64,000 bases of DNA from Flavobacterium sp. A45 (GTDB lineage Bacteria; Bacteroidota; Bacteroidia; Flavobacteriales; Flavobacteriaceae): positions 1-64,000 of the forward strand of contig NZ_MUNX01000063.1 of assembly GCF_002001005.1 (NCBI RefSeq), in the 5' to 3' direction. This document shows positions 18,339 through 27,082 of the stretch, piece after piece. Every line of letters begins with the position of its first letter. Position 1 is the stretch's first letter. The translations under genes and the position numbers were made by a program. The notes below the pieces were generated by a model. That model was not told where the DNA came from, did not search any database, and worked only from the letters and a program-made list of their open reading frames with translations.

Positions 18339-18359
18339 ATATACTTATTTTTTTATAAA

Positions 18360-19685
18360 TTATTCTCCGTAAGAAGCAGCAATAAACTCTTCATAAGTCA
18401 CTTCTTTAGTAGTTGGGTTCGCTTTTTCCTTGAATAATTCAAGTAATTTAGCTGCAACAACTTGGTCAGAAAGTCTTTTTACTTCTTCTTGATTAGACAA
18501 TACTCTTGCTACAATTCCTTGAACTTCTTCGTCAGTTGGATTTGTTTGTCCAAATTGAGCCATTTGCTGTTTGATTGCATTTGTTGTAAATGATTTCAAA
18601 TCTTCAAAAGTAATTTGGATATTGCTTGAAGCCATTGCTTTTCCTTCAATCAATTGGAAACGCAATCCTCTTTCAGATCTTGCATATTCTACGATTGCTT
18701 CTTCTGGAGTCAATTGTTTTTCTCCTACAGTCTGCAACCATTTGATTAAGAATTCAGATGGTAAATCGAATTTTGTGTTTTCAATCAAAAATTCCTGAAC
18801 ATCTGCCAATAATTTTTGGTCAGCTTGCTGTGCAAATTGAGCTTCAGCATCTTCTTTAATTTTTGCTTTTAAATCTTCCAAAGAAGCAACTTTTCCTTCT
18901 CCGAATAATTTGTCGAATAATTCTTGGTTCAATTCAGCTGGCTCTGAAACATTAATAGCGCTGATAGTGAAATCAACATCAATTGCCAAATCATGTACAT
19001 TATCGTGACCTACTTTCAAGTAATCCATCAATTGGTGATCGTCTTGAAATAAACCTTTTGTATTTACTGTTACAACATCTCCAACTTCTTTTCCGATGAA
19101 CAAATCAGCAGTCGCTTTATCTTTAAATACATCTAAAGAGAAAGTCGTTTGGTTATCAATTCCGTTTTCTGTATTTACAAAAGTACCCGCGATATCAGAA
19201 TCTGCAGTAACTTTTTCAACAGGATTTGCATTTCCAAATTGTTTTTGGATACGTGCTACTTGACCATCAATTAATTTATCATCAGCAGTAACAACATATT
19301 TTACGATATCATTTTTAGCTTCAAGATCCAATTCAAAACTTGGCACTAAACCAATTTCGAATTCGAAAACCAATTCTTCAGCATCCCAGTTAAAGTTTTC
19401 GTTAACTTTAGGAAGTGGAGTTCCCAAAAGATTTAATCTTTCAGATTGCACAAAACGCTCTAAAGCCAAATCAACAACTTTCTTTACTTCTTCTTGTTTG
19501 ATAGCCTTACCGTATTGTTTTTCAACAAGGTCTTTAGGCACAGCACCTTTTCTAAAACCTTTTACAGTCGCCAAAGGCATTTTTTCGTTTATTCTTTTTG
19601 CTACTTGTCCTTTGTAATCCATGTGAACAACTGTCATTACAATCGTTTCATTCACAGCGTCTATTGCTACTCTTTTGATATCCAT
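18360..19685 (-). CDS. tig: Trigger factor
   Basis: Ribosome-associated chaperone of 441 aa. The ribosome-binding signature GFRKGAVP is at residues 43-50. The central FKBP-like domain is divergent, as in Bacteroidota, and a Gln/Glu/Lys-rich helical C-terminal chaperone domain follows. Its own promoter lies in a perfect palindrome at 19712-19746 and it has its own terminator, so it can be expressed apart from clpP and clpX. Confidence 0.94.
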   Translation of the reverse strand: MDIKRVAIDAVNETIVMTVVHMDYKGQVAKRINEKMPLATVKGFRKGAVPKDLVEKQYGKAIKQEEVKKVVDLALERFVQSERLNLLGTPLPKVNENFNWDAEELVFEFEIGLVPSFELDLEAKNDIVKYVVTADDKLIDGQVARIQKQFGNANPVEKVTADSDIAGTFVNTENGIDNQTTFSLDVFKDKATADLFIGKEVGDVVTVNTKGLFQDDHQLMDYLKVGHDNVHDLAIDVDFTISAINVSEPAELNQELFDKLFGEGKVASLEDLKAKIKEDAEAQFAQQADQKLLADVQEFLIENTKFDLPSEFLIKWLQTVGEKQLTPEEAIVEYARSERGLRFQLIEGKAMASSNIQITFEDLKSFTTNAIKQQMAQFGQTNPTDEEVQGIVARVLSNQEEVKRLSDQVVAAKLLELFKEKANPTTKEVTYEEFIAASYGE

Positions 19686-19711
19686 CTTCTTCTTTAATTT
19701 ACATTATAAAA

Positions 19712-19746
19712 TTGGGTTGCAAAATTATGAATTTTTTGCAACCCAA
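19712..19746 (-). promoter_or_regulatory. tig promoter embedded in a perfect 13-base palindrome
   Basis: Arms ttgggttgcaaaa (19712-19724) and ttttgcaacccaa (19734-19746) pair perfectly around a 9-base loop. On the minus strand the -7 element TAATTTTG (19727-19720) lies in the second arm, and a TTG (19746-19744) at fitting distance lies in the first. It could be an operator or double as the terminator of the upstream MOSC gene. Confidence 0.5.
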
Positions 19747-19886
19747 ACAAGTATTTTAAGATTTTGAATTTTAGACAATTATTTAATGAAATCAGGAGAA
19801 AATATATCTCTCAACATTGTCAAAAATTAACCGTAAAAGAATCACTAAGCTTTGCGAACATTGCGCTTCCTTTGAACTATCTGCGG

Positions 19887-20714
19887 TTAAATTTTTGAGT
19901 TATAACTTAAAATCCGAACCGTATCACCAACTGAAACAGTCCCTAATCCCAGTCCAATGACATTTTGACCAAATAAAACTTTATTGCCAAAATTTCTATA
20001 CTGAGCCAATGTTTTCAATGGATCTTTTCCAGAAACCATTCCCTTTTCTTGATCCACAGTCGTCATCACACATCGGTCACAAGGCTTTACACCAATAAAA
20101 GAAACACCTCCAATTTTAAATTCTCTCCAAGCATCCTCTTCAAAAGCTTCTCCATTGGTAAAAACAAAATTCGGTCGAAAACGATTCATTGGAACTTTAA
20201 CTTCCAATCGCCCGTTCAAATCATCCAATGAAGACTGTCCAATAATCAAAAAAGGATAGGCATCCGAAAAAGAAGTGATTTCATTACCCGTAATAGCATA
20301 ATCTGGATCTAATTTTCGTTCACTTTCATCCGGCATATACACCAACCGGACCGAAAACCCCAAAAGTTTGGTAAACCAGTCGGTAATCGTTTGACTCACT
20401 TCATAAGCCTCAATCGTATCATCCCAAACTGTAACTTCAATTTTAGAAGCTGCGTCAAAAAAAACAGGTTGCAACTGAATATCTATTGATTCCAAAAGCA
20501 CTCTGTGCGTAATCCTCAAAAAATCTCCTGCAATTTCTGGCTTAAAAAGAGCCAATTCAGGATATTCTCTTTGTGACAAAAACCTTCCGTCATTATCTAC
20601 TAATAACCAGCGGCGGTCCAATTCCAGACCACGATCGGTAACTTTGGATTCCTGCAATGGGATTCCTCCTAATGATTTCACAGGATAAACCCAAATTTCT
20701 GAAAGCTGTAACAT
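19887..20714 (-). CDS. MOSC domain protein (YcbX/mARC-like, without ferredoxin domain)
   Basis: Protein of 275 aa. The MOSC N-terminal beta-barrel opens with LSEIWVYPVKSLGGIPLQES and the MOSC domain carries GVKPCDRCVMTTVD, whose Cys is the predicted molybdenum cofactor ligand. YcbX and mARC reduce N-hydroxylated compounds. E. coli YcbX has an extra 2Fe-2S domain that is absent here, so an external electron donor would be needed. The neighbour upstream is chrA, 36 bases away on the same strand. Confidence 0.86.
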   Translation of the reverse strand: MLQLSEIWVYPVKSLGGIPLQESKVTDRGLELDRRWLLVDNDGRFLSQREYPELALFKPEIAGDFLRITHRVLLESIDIQLQPVFFDAASKIEVTVWDDTIEAYEVSQTITDWFTKLLGFSVRLVYMPDESERKLDPDYAITGNEITSFSDAYPFLIIGQSSLDDLNGRLEVKVPMNRFRPNFVFTNGEAFEEDAWREFKIGGVSFIGVKPCDRCVMTTVDQEKGMVSGKDPLKTLAQYRNFGNKVLFGQNVIGLGLGTVSVGDTVRILSYNSKI

Positions 20715-20750
20715 AACATTATTTTTTTTTCAAATCTACAAATTAAACTT

Positions 20751-21878
20751 CTACACAAGAGTCAATAAATACCCTAAAACAGAACCGCCAATTACGATAA
20801 AACTACTATTGATATTTTTAAAACAAAAAGCAATAGCAAGGCTCGTTAATCCGATACAGATGGTTCTCCAATCTGTAATTGTTGTCACTACCAGATCCAC
20901 ACAGACTGCCAAAATAATTGCTACAGATGCAACATTTACCGCATCCAAGAAAACAGCGAATAGTCTAGAATTCCTCATTTTCTTCACCAACGGATTCAAC
21001 AAAGCAACAAACAAAAACGAAGGCAAAAAGATTCCGACAGTTGCCAGTAAAGCCCCAGTCCAATCATTAATTTGATACCCAATAAAAGTAACGGAAGAAA
21101 ATACCGGGCCAGGCGTAAACTGTCCTACCGCAATCGCATCTATTAATTGATGACGCGATAAAATTCCTGTTGTAACTAATTCGCTATCCAAAAAAGCAAA
21201 CAAAACATAACCACTTCCATAGAGAATGGCTCCAATTTTTAGAAATATTAAAAACAAACTCCAATTGGAAACCGAAGCACTAGGAGAAATTGAAAAAGGA
21301 AAAGCTACAATGGGCAAAAAATTTTGATCAATATTTTGAAATGGTTTATTTTTTATTCCAAACACGAATAAAGCCAAAAACCCAGCACCAAACAATAAGT
21401 ACAATTCGTTAAAATTCAACAATGATAATATCAAAACTAGGATTCCAATTATGTATAGTTCAGCTGTTTTTAATGATTTTTTAGCCAAAGGAAAAATAGC
21501 AAAAAGAATTATCGCAATTATAGCCGGCTTTATTCCATAAATAAACGGCTGAATTTCTGGAAGTTGTCCGTACTTTTTGTACACCCAAGCAAAAAAACCC
21601 GTTATCAATACTGCCGGAAAAATAAAACAAAGTCCGGCAACTATCAATCCTCTCCAACCGGCTTTTTCCTGACCAATATGAATTGCCATTTCGGTACTAT
21701 TGGGACCAGGAATCAAATTGGTAGCGCCTACCAAATCCAAAAAGTGTTGTTCGGTTATCCACTTTTTCTTGGTAACTACTTCCTCTTTCATCATTGCGAT
21801 ATGAACCGCTGGCCCACCAAAACCAATAGTCCCTAATTTTAAAAACAATTGAGCAAGTTCCTTCAAATTATTATTCAT
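20751..21878 (-). CDS. chrA: Chromate transporter ChrA, long two-domain form
   Basis: Integral membrane protein of 375 aa with about ten hydrophobic segments. Two CHR domains are visible, the first opening FLKLGTIGFGGPAVHIAMM with GATNLIPGPNSTEMAIHIG, the second with FLKIGAILYGSGYVLFAFL and AVGQFTPGPVFSSVTFIG. The paired GPN/GPV motifs are the CHR hallmark. Known members export chromate; a different anion is possible. Followed closely by the MOSC gene. Confidence 0.9.
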   Translation of the reverse strand: MNNNLKELAQLFLKLGTIGFGGPAVHIAMMKEEVVTKKKWITEQHFLDLVGATNLIPGPNSTEMAIHIGQEKAGWRGLIVAGLCFIFPAVLITGFFAWVYKKYGQLPEIQPFIYGIKPAIIAIILFAIFPLAKKSLKTAELYIIGILVLILSLLNFNELYLLFGAGFLALFVFGIKNKPFQNIDQNFLPIVAFPFSISPSASVSNWSLFLIFLKIGAILYGSGYVLFAFLDSELVTTGILSRHQLIDAIAVGQFTPGPVFSSVTFIGYQINDWTGALLATVGIFLPSFLFVALLNPLVKKMRNSRLFAVFLDAVNVASVAIILAVCVDLVVTTITDWRTICIGLTSLAIAFCFKNINSSFIVIGGSVLGYLLTLV

Positions 21879-21949
21879 TTACTTTAAAAATACTTATTAC
21901 TACACAGAGACCCTTAAAAACGCATTATACTGTTCATTCCCAAAATTAA

Positions 21950-21981
21950 AACAAAAAAAACAGCCTTATCAAAGGGCTGTT
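21950..21981 (-). terminator. Terminator after the heavy-metal-binding protein gene
   Basis: Arms aacagcc (21959-21965) and ggctgtt (21975-21981). On the minus strand the hairpin is followed by an eight-T run. Confidence 0.8.
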
Positions 21982-22007
21982 AGAAAAATCAATCTTCGAA
22001 ATTTAAT

Positions 22008-22352
22008 TTATTTTTTATCACTCTTCCTTTCGGTCATAGCCATACCACATTTTGGGCACTTACCTGCTTTGTCAGATGCAGATCCATCCATAGTACAAAC
22101 ATATTTGCTTTTTGCGACAGTAGTAGCTTTATTTTCTTTTGCAGTAGTGGCATGTACCGTTTCTTTACTCGCCACCAAATCCATTCCACACTTACTGCAT
22201 TTTCCTTTTTTATCACTCACTACTTTGGGATGCATCGGACAAGTATACATTGTTTTTTGAACTTCTTTTTTAGGGGCTGTAGCAGTCGTTTGAGCTGACG
22301 CGGCTGTCCCCATAGCAAAGAAAGCCATTAAGGCAATAATTAATGTTTTCAT
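22008..22352 (-). CDS. Secreted protein with two heavy-metal-binding domains
   Basis: Small exported protein of 114 aa. A signal peptide (residues 1-20, ending AASAQ) is followed by two copies of the heavy-metal-binding motif: YTCPMHPKVVSDKKGKCSKC and YVCTMDGSASDKAGKCPKC, each with a C...M...CxxCGM arrangement. The same module is found fused to copper efflux proteins, so periplasmic copper or other soft-metal binding is likely. It stands alone between two terminators. Confidence 0.86.
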   Translation of the reverse strand: MKTLIIALMAFFAMGTAASAQTTATAPKKEVQKTMYTCPMHPKVVSDKKGKCSKCGMDLVASKETVHATTAKENKATTVAKSKYVCTMDGSASDKAGKCPKCGMAMTERKSDKK

Positions 22353-22435
22353 GATTTTATTATTATTTTTGATTAAACTTTATTTGAATTACTTTTTTAA
22401 TTGTTAAGTTGAAAATCTTTATCGAATAATAATTA

Positions 22436-22478
22436 TAAAAAAACTGCATTCGGCATTCCATAGAATACTAAATGCAGT
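22436..22478 (-). terminator. Terminator after the small four-helix membrane protein gene
   Basis: Arms actgcatt (22443-22450) and aatgcagt (22471-22478), with a T run following on the minus strand. Confidence 0.75.
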
Positions 22479-22591
22479 CAATATTTATATCAAGAGTTCA
22501 TGTTGTTCATTCTATTAAAATCTTTGAACAAAATTACATTATCCCAACTTCAAAATAAGAAGCAACATTAACAGTTTTAAAAATACCAAAA

Positions 22592-22933
22592 CTATTTATC
22601 ACCAATAATAGAATAAATAATAGACTGGGATAATGACAATATAATACTAAAAAACATAGCGACCCAAAATGTATCGACGGTAAACCCTCCCACAATCTTG
22701 GTGCATAATAAAATAATCAAGGCATTTACCACCAATAAAAACAACCCTAAAGTCACAATTGTAAAGGGCAAAGTCAACAGTACCATTATAGGCTTAATAA
22801 AAATATTAAGCAACCCCAAAACAACAGCAACGACCATTGCTGTGTAGGGCCCAGCTACTTGTACTCCCGGCAAAAAATGAGCAATTCCAAAAACCAATAC
22901 AGCGGTAACAATTATTCTTATAATTAAATTCAT
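22592..22933 (-). CDS. Phage holin family (Phage_holin_4_2-type) membrane protein
   Basis: Protein of 113 aa, almost entirely hydrophobic with four membrane segments, including VVAVVLGLLNIFIKPIMVLLTLPFTIVTLGLFLLVVNA. Trimmed, the core LGLLNIFIKPIM is the family signature. Despite the family name, chromosomal copies are housekeeping membrane proteins of unknown function and no phage genes are nearby. Start set at the ATG at 22933; a TTG six bases upstream is less likely. Confidence 0.8.
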   Translation of the reverse strand: MNLIIRIIVTAVLVFGIAHFLPGVQVAGPYTAMVVAVVLGLLNIFIKPIMVLLTLPFTIVTLGLFLLVVNALIILLCTKIVGGFTVDTFWVAMFFSIILSLSQSIIYSIIGDK

Positions 22934-22988
22934 AATCAAGTCTTTTAAAATTTTAATAAATATAATAAATTTTCAATACTATACTAAT

Positions 22989-23750
22989 TTATTTTAAAAA
23001 ATCACTTGCTAATTCATAAAACATTGTAGGGTTTTCGGCATGCAACCAATGTCCAACATTAGGAATTGTCGCTACTGTAGATACTGGAAAATGTTTTTTA
23101 ATTTCATCAAAATCGCTATCAAGTATATAATTAGAACTTCCTCCACGTATAAAAAGTGTTGGCTTTTCAAAAATCAAATCCGAAGCTAATGCCTTACCGA
23201 TTTCATCAATTTTTTTATTAAAAGCGTTCAAATTAAATCGAAAAGCCAATTGCCCTGGTTCTTGCCAATACAAGCTTTTCATCAAAAATTGACGAGTCCC
23301 AAAATCGGGTATATACTTTTTCATTATTTCCTCAACCTCAGTCCGACTTGGTTTAACTGAAAAATCAACAGCATTCAATCCCGCCAATATATCCTGATGA
23401 TGAGGAGCATAAAACTTGGGACCAATATCAGCAACTATCAATTTATCAACTAAATTAGGATAGGACGTAGCCAAAAGCATGGCCGTTTTCCCTCCCATCG
23501 AATGTCCAATTACATCTATCGATTCAAGACCGTTTTGCTGACAATAATCGAAAACATCTTGAACCATAATTTCATAACTAAATTCATCCGAATGAAAACT
23601 GCGTCCATGATTGCGCATATCCAACAGATGCACCTGAAAACCATCGGCGACAAATTGGACTCCTAATGTTTTCCAATTGTCGGACATTCCGAGAAAACCG
23701 TGAATTATAAGCAAAGCTTTTCCAGAACCTTCAATTTTTGAGTAGAGCAT
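22989..23750 (-). CDS. Alpha/beta hydrolase (YbfF-like esterase)
   Basis: Hydrolase of 253 aa. The oxyanion-hole motif HGFLGMSDNW is near residue 17, the nucleophile is S84 in VIGHSMGGKTAM, and H234 in NVGHWLHAENP completes the triad with an acidic residue between them. Length and motifs fit the YbfF group of acyl-ester hydrolases; the natural substrate is unknown. A 14-base tandem repeat lies directly upstream of its start. Confidence 0.88.
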   Translation of the reverse strand: MLYSKIEGSGKALLIIHGFLGMSDNWKTLGVQFVADGFQVHLLDMRNHGRSFHSDEFSYEIMVQDVFDYCQQNGLESIDVIGHSMGGKTAMLLATSYPNLVDKLIVADIGPKFYAPHHQDILAGLNAVDFSVKPSRTEVEEIMKKYIPDFGTRQFLMKSLYWQEPGQLAFRFNLNAFNKKIDEIGKALASDLIFEKPTLFIRGGSSNYILDSDFDEIKKHFPVSTVATIPNVGHWLHAENPTMFYELASDFLK

Positions 23751-23754
23751 TTTG

Positions 23755-23782
23755 ATTTTAGATTGCAGATTTTAGATTGCAG
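23755..23782. repeat. 14-base tandem repeat upstream of the esterase gene
   Basis: Unit attttagattgcag repeated twice, followed by a partial copy. It shares the agattgcag core with the repeat at 17422-17457, and both sit just before a minus-strand start codon. Confidence 0.75.
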
Positions 23783-23830
23783 ATTGCAGAATTCAAACCC
23801 TACATTTCCGAATCATTAATCTATTAAAAA

Positions 23831-24544
23831 CTATTTTAATTTTTGCAGATACATATTTACCACATTGTCCAAACCAAGATAAATAGCTTCGGAAATAAGG
23901 GCGTGACCAATGGAAACTTCCAATAATCCTGGAATATTTTGTTTAAAAAACTGAACATTATCCAAACTCAAATCATGACCAGCATTAATTCCTAAGCCTA
24001 ATTCGTTTGCCAAAACTGCCGATTTAACATACGAATCAATTCCCTTTTCATTCCCTAAACCGTATTGGTGTGCAAAAGCTTCAGTGTATAATTCGATTCT
24101 ATCGGTTCCTGTTTTTTGGGCACCTTCAATCATTTCAAGAATTGGGTCAACAAAAATGGAGGTTCTAATTCCATTACGTTGAAATTCCTGAATAACTTCC
24201 GATAAATACGACTGATTTTTTATAGTATCCCAGCCTGCAGACGAAGTAATTGCCCCAATAGCATCTGGAACCAAGGTTACTTGATCTGGCTTACACTCTA
24301 AAACTAAATCGATAAAATTATGCTGAGGATTTCCCTCAATATTATATTCAGTGTAAACAATTGCTTTTAAATCTCGTGCATCTTGATAACGAATGTGACG
24401 CTCATCTGGGCGAGGGTGAATCGTAATTCCTTGACCTCCAAATTTCTGAATATCAGCAGCTACTTTTAGCAAATCAGGCACATTTCCTCCACGCGCGTTA
24501 CGCAAAGTGGCAATTTTATTTATATTAACGCTAAGTTTTGTCAT
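23831..24544 (-). CDS. pdxJ: Pyridoxine 5'-phosphate synthase PdxJ
   Basis: Final enzyme of the deoxyxylulose-5-phosphate-dependent vitamin B6 pathway, a TIM-barrel of 237 aa. Family motifs are LSVNINKIATLRNARGGNVP, GITIHPRPDERHIR, the catalytic Glu in NIEGNP and GINAGHDLSLDN. Full length. It is divergent from the CBS gene, with opposed candidate promoters between them. Confidence 0.96.
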   Translation of the reverse strand: MTKLSVNINKIATLRNARGGNVPDLLKVAADIQKFGGQGITIHPRPDERHIRYQDARDLKAIVYTEYNIEGNPQHNFIDLVLECKPDQVTLVPDAIGAITSSAGWDTIKNQSYLSEVIQEFQRNGIRTSIFVDPILEMIEGAQKTGTDRIELYTEAFAHQYGLGNEKGIDSYVKSAVLANELGLGINAGHDLSLDNVQFFKQNIPGLLEVSIGHALISEAIYLGLDNVVNMYLQKLK

Positions 24545-24584
24545 AGAAAAGGTATTAATAGGTATCTAATTATATTTGATAAGA

Positions 24585-24592
24585 CAAAAATA
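24585..24592 (-). promoter_or_regulatory. Candidate -7 element TATTTTTG for pdxJ
   Basis: TAnnTTTG match on the minus strand 41 bases before the pdxJ start. No clear TTG at the -33 position. Confidence 0.4.
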
Positions 24593-24618
24593 CAAAGTAA
24601 AACCTAGCAGATTTTGTA

Positions 24619-24626
24619 TATTTTTG
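24619..24626 (+). promoter_or_regulatory. Candidate -7 element TATTTTTG for the CBS-nadK run
   Basis: TAnnTTTG match 33 bases before the ATG at 24659. A second match, TATATTTG, lies at 24571-24578, so the exact start site is uncertain. Confidence 0.45.
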
Positions 24627-24658
24627 ATTATTTTGCGTCGATTATTGAGGATAGATTT

Positions 24659-25318
24659 ATGACAGATATAAAAGAATACATCACAAACGACTTCAAAGCT
24701 ATTGATTCTCAAAAAACCATTGGAGAAGTTCAAGATTTTTTTGACGAATTAACTTTTTCCCACTTCCCAGTTATTGAGGAAGGCATTTTCGTAGGAAGTA
24801 TTGCAGCTGACGATATTGAAACCTTTGACAGCGATAAAAAAGTTAACGATTATAAGTATGTACTAGAACATTTTTTTGCTAGAACTAATATGATTTGGTT
24901 AGATGTTTTGGAAGTTTTTGCCAAAAACCATACTAATTTAGTTCCTATTTTGGACGAAAACAATAAGTACATTGGATACTATGAAATTGAGGATGTTATT
25001 AAATTTTTTCACGAAACCCCTTTCCTAAAAGAACAAGGAGCCATCATAATAGTGAGCAAAAATACTATCGACTATTCGATGAGTCAAATTGTACAAATTG
25101 TAGAGAGCAACAACGGTAAACTCTTGGGGCTTTTCATTTCAAATTCCGATGTAAATACAATTGAAGTCACTATCAAAATTAGTGTTGGTTCTTTGAATGA
25201 GATTATTCAAACTTTCAGAAGATATAATTATGATATCGTTTCAGAACACAACGAAGACAACTACATCAAAAATTTAAAAGAACGTTCGGATTATTTAGAC
25301 AAATATTTGAACATGTAA
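24659..25318 (+). CDS. CBS-domain protein with ACT-like C-terminus
   Basis: Cytoplasmic protein of 219 aa. Two CBS motifs (about residues 10-60 and 70-120, including LTFSHFPVIEEG and TNLVPILDENNKYIGYYEIEDV) can bind an adenine nucleotide. The C-terminal 85 residues, AIIIVSKNTIDYSMSQIVQI onward, have the beta-alpha-beta look of an ACT regulatory domain. I start at the ATG at 24659; the upstream TTG reading would include the -7 element. It lies 43 bases before nadK and heads the envelope gene run, so a sensing role linked to nucleotide state is possible but unproven. Confidence 0.82.
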   Translation: MTDIKEYITNDFKAIDSQKTIGEVQDFFDELTFSHFPVIEEGIFVGSIAADDIETFDSDKKVNDYKYVLEHFFARTNMIWLDVLEVFAKNHTNLVPILDENNKYIGYYEIEDVIKFFHETPFLKEQGAIIIVSKNTIDYSMSQIVQIVESNNGKLLGLFISNSDVNTIEVTIKISVGSLNEIIQTFRRYNYDIVSEHNEDNYIKNLKERSDYLDKYLNM

Positions 25319-25361
25319 TTATTTGGATTATACCATTTAAAAAATATCAAAACCAAAAGAA

Positions 25362-26246
25362 ATGAAAGTAGCTATTTACGGCCAATATTATTTAGTAAGC
25401 ACAGAACCTATCATCAAAGACATTTTTGTGTTTTTCAACAATAATAATGTAGAAATGGTTATTGAATCTGATTTCTTGAAAATGTTGTATGAAAAAAAAA
25501 TCATTGAAAACGAATACAACACTTTTTCTTCTCATGACGAACTGGATTCCAGTTTTGATATGCTAATTAGCATTGGAGGCGATGGAACAATACTTCGAGC
25601 CGTTACACTAGTTCGTAATTCTGGAGTTCCTATTTTGGGTATAAATGCTGGAAGACTGGGTTTTTTGGCAACAGTACAAAAAGAAAACATAGCCGAGTTC
25701 ATGCAGTTTGTTATTGACAAAAAATATAAAATTTCAAAAAGAACATTATTGAGCTTGACCTGTTCTCCTGAAAACAAAGCCATAGAAGGGCTTAACTTTG
25801 CAATGAATGAAATATCTGTAAGTCGAAAAGAGACAACTTCGATGATTACGATAGACACCTATTTGAACGATGAGTTTTTGAATTCCTATTGGGCAGACGG
25901 GTTAATTATTGCCACACCTACTGGAACAACAGGTTATAATTTAAGTTGTGGAGGCCCTATTTTTACACCCGATGTAAAAAGTCTAGTCATTACTCCTATT
26001 GCTCCTCATAATTTAAACGCAAGACCTCTTGTGATTCCAGATACAACTGAAATTCGTCTCAAAGTCTCTGGAAGAGAAGAACAATATTTAGTATCCTTGG
26101 ACTCTAGAATCACAAGTGTAGCTAATGATTCGATTTTAACCATTAAAAAAACGAATTTCGAAATAAATATGGTGGAGATTCCGGAAGAAACTTTTTTGAA
26201 AACCCTTAGAACAAAATTACTTTGGGGTGAAGACAGAAGGAATTAA
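25362..26246 (+). CDS. nadK: NAD kinase
   Basis: Phosphorylates NAD to NADP using ATP or polyphosphate; 294 aa. The GGDGT motif is at residues 72-76, followed by NAGRLGFLATV, the second substrate motif TPTGTTGYNLSCGGPI and the C-terminal ISPLAPH-equivalent ITPIAPHNLNARPLVIP. Full length. It sits between the CBS gene and the DUF6089 gene on the same strand. Confidence 0.96.
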   Translation: MKVAIYGQYYLVSTEPIIKDIFVFFNNNNVEMVIESDFLKMLYEKKIIENEYNTFSSHDELDSSFDMLISIGGDGTILRAVTLVRNSGVPILGINAGRLGFLATVQKENIAEFMQFVIDKKYKISKRTLLSLTCSPENKAIEGLNFAMNEISVSRKETTSMITIDTYLNDEFLNSYWADGLIIATPTGTTGYNLSCGGPIFTPDVKSLVITPIAPHNLNARPLVIPDTTEIRLKVSGREEQYLVSLDSRITSVANDSILTIKKTNFEINMVEIPEETFLKTLRTKLLWGEDRRN

Positions 26247-26351
26247 AACAGAACCCATACGAATTCTATCTTTTTTATCGTTACTATCAAAAGCTTTGTA
26301 TATCAAAAAAGGGATCTCGTCTAAAAAAAGACAGTATTCCTAATATACGTA

Positions 26352-26380
26352 TTGAATACTATTGATAATTATTATATTTG
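26352..26380 (+). promoter_or_regulatory. Promoter for DUF6089-uppS-bamA
   Basis: TTG (26352-26354) and TATATTTG (26373-26380) at 21-base offset, a good match to the Bacteroidota -33/-7 consensus, 18 bases before the ATG at 26399. Confidence 0.6.
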
Positions 26381-26398
26381 CAGGCAATTTTATAATTT

Positions 26399-27076
26399 AT
26401 GAGTAAACTTTTTATTTCATTTTTATGTTTTTTTACCTTTTCCTCTATTCATTCTCAAATTAATGAAATAGGAGTTTTCCTTGGAGGCAGTAATTATATA
26501 GGAGATGTAGGTTCGACAACTTATATCGCCCCAAACGAACCTGCTTTTGGTATTTTATACAAATGGAATAAAAGTGCAAGACATGCTTATAGATTTTCCT
26601 ACACACAGTCACAAGTTTCAGGAAATGACCATGATTCAAAAGACTCGGGAAGGAACAATAGAGGTTATAGCTTTGTAAACAACATAAAAGAATTATCAGC
26701 TGGATTGGAATTTAACTTTTTTGATTTTAATTTACACGAAGAAAGACCAAAATTCACTCCTTATGTATATTCCGGTTTAAGTTATTTCCTTTACGATGAT
26801 TTATATGTAATTTCTGGGGTTACACGTAAAAACGATACAAAAAGTACTATTGCCATACCGATGACCGTTGGAGTAAAAACAAATTTTTCAAGGCGTTTCG
26901 TTTTAGGTTTAGAAGTTGGAGCTCGATATACTTTTACCGACAATATTGACGGCAGTAATCCAAGTAACAGTAATTTACCAAAATTTGGAAATATAAATAA
27001 TAATGATTGGTATGTATTCACAGGAGCAACATTAACATATACTTTTGGAAACAAACCTTGCTACTGCGCAGATTAA
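26399..27076 (+). CDS. DUF6089 family outer-membrane beta-barrel protein
   Basis: Protein of 225 aa with a signal peptide (to about residue 20, SSIHSQ). The barrel-like sequence opens EIGVFLGGSNYIGDVGSTTYI and ends in strands NDWYVFTGATLTYTFG. The last residues PCYCAD hold two cysteines, a recurring feature of this family. It is always found next to uppS and bamA in Flavobacteriia, which suggests a role in envelope assembly; no activity is known. Six bases separate it from uppS. Confidence 0.83.
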   Translation: MSKLFISFLCFFTFSSIHSQINEIGVFLGGSNYIGDVGSTTYIAPNEPAFGILYKWNKSARHAYRFSYTQSQVSGNDHDSKDSGRNNRGYSFVNNIKELSAGLEFNFFDFNLHEERPKFTPYVYSGLSYFLYDDLYVISGVTRKNDTKSTIAIPMTVGVKTNFSRRFVLGLEVGARYTFTDNIDGSNPSNSNLPKFGNINNNDWYVFTGATLTYTFGNKPCYCAD

Positions 27077-27082
27077 AATAAG

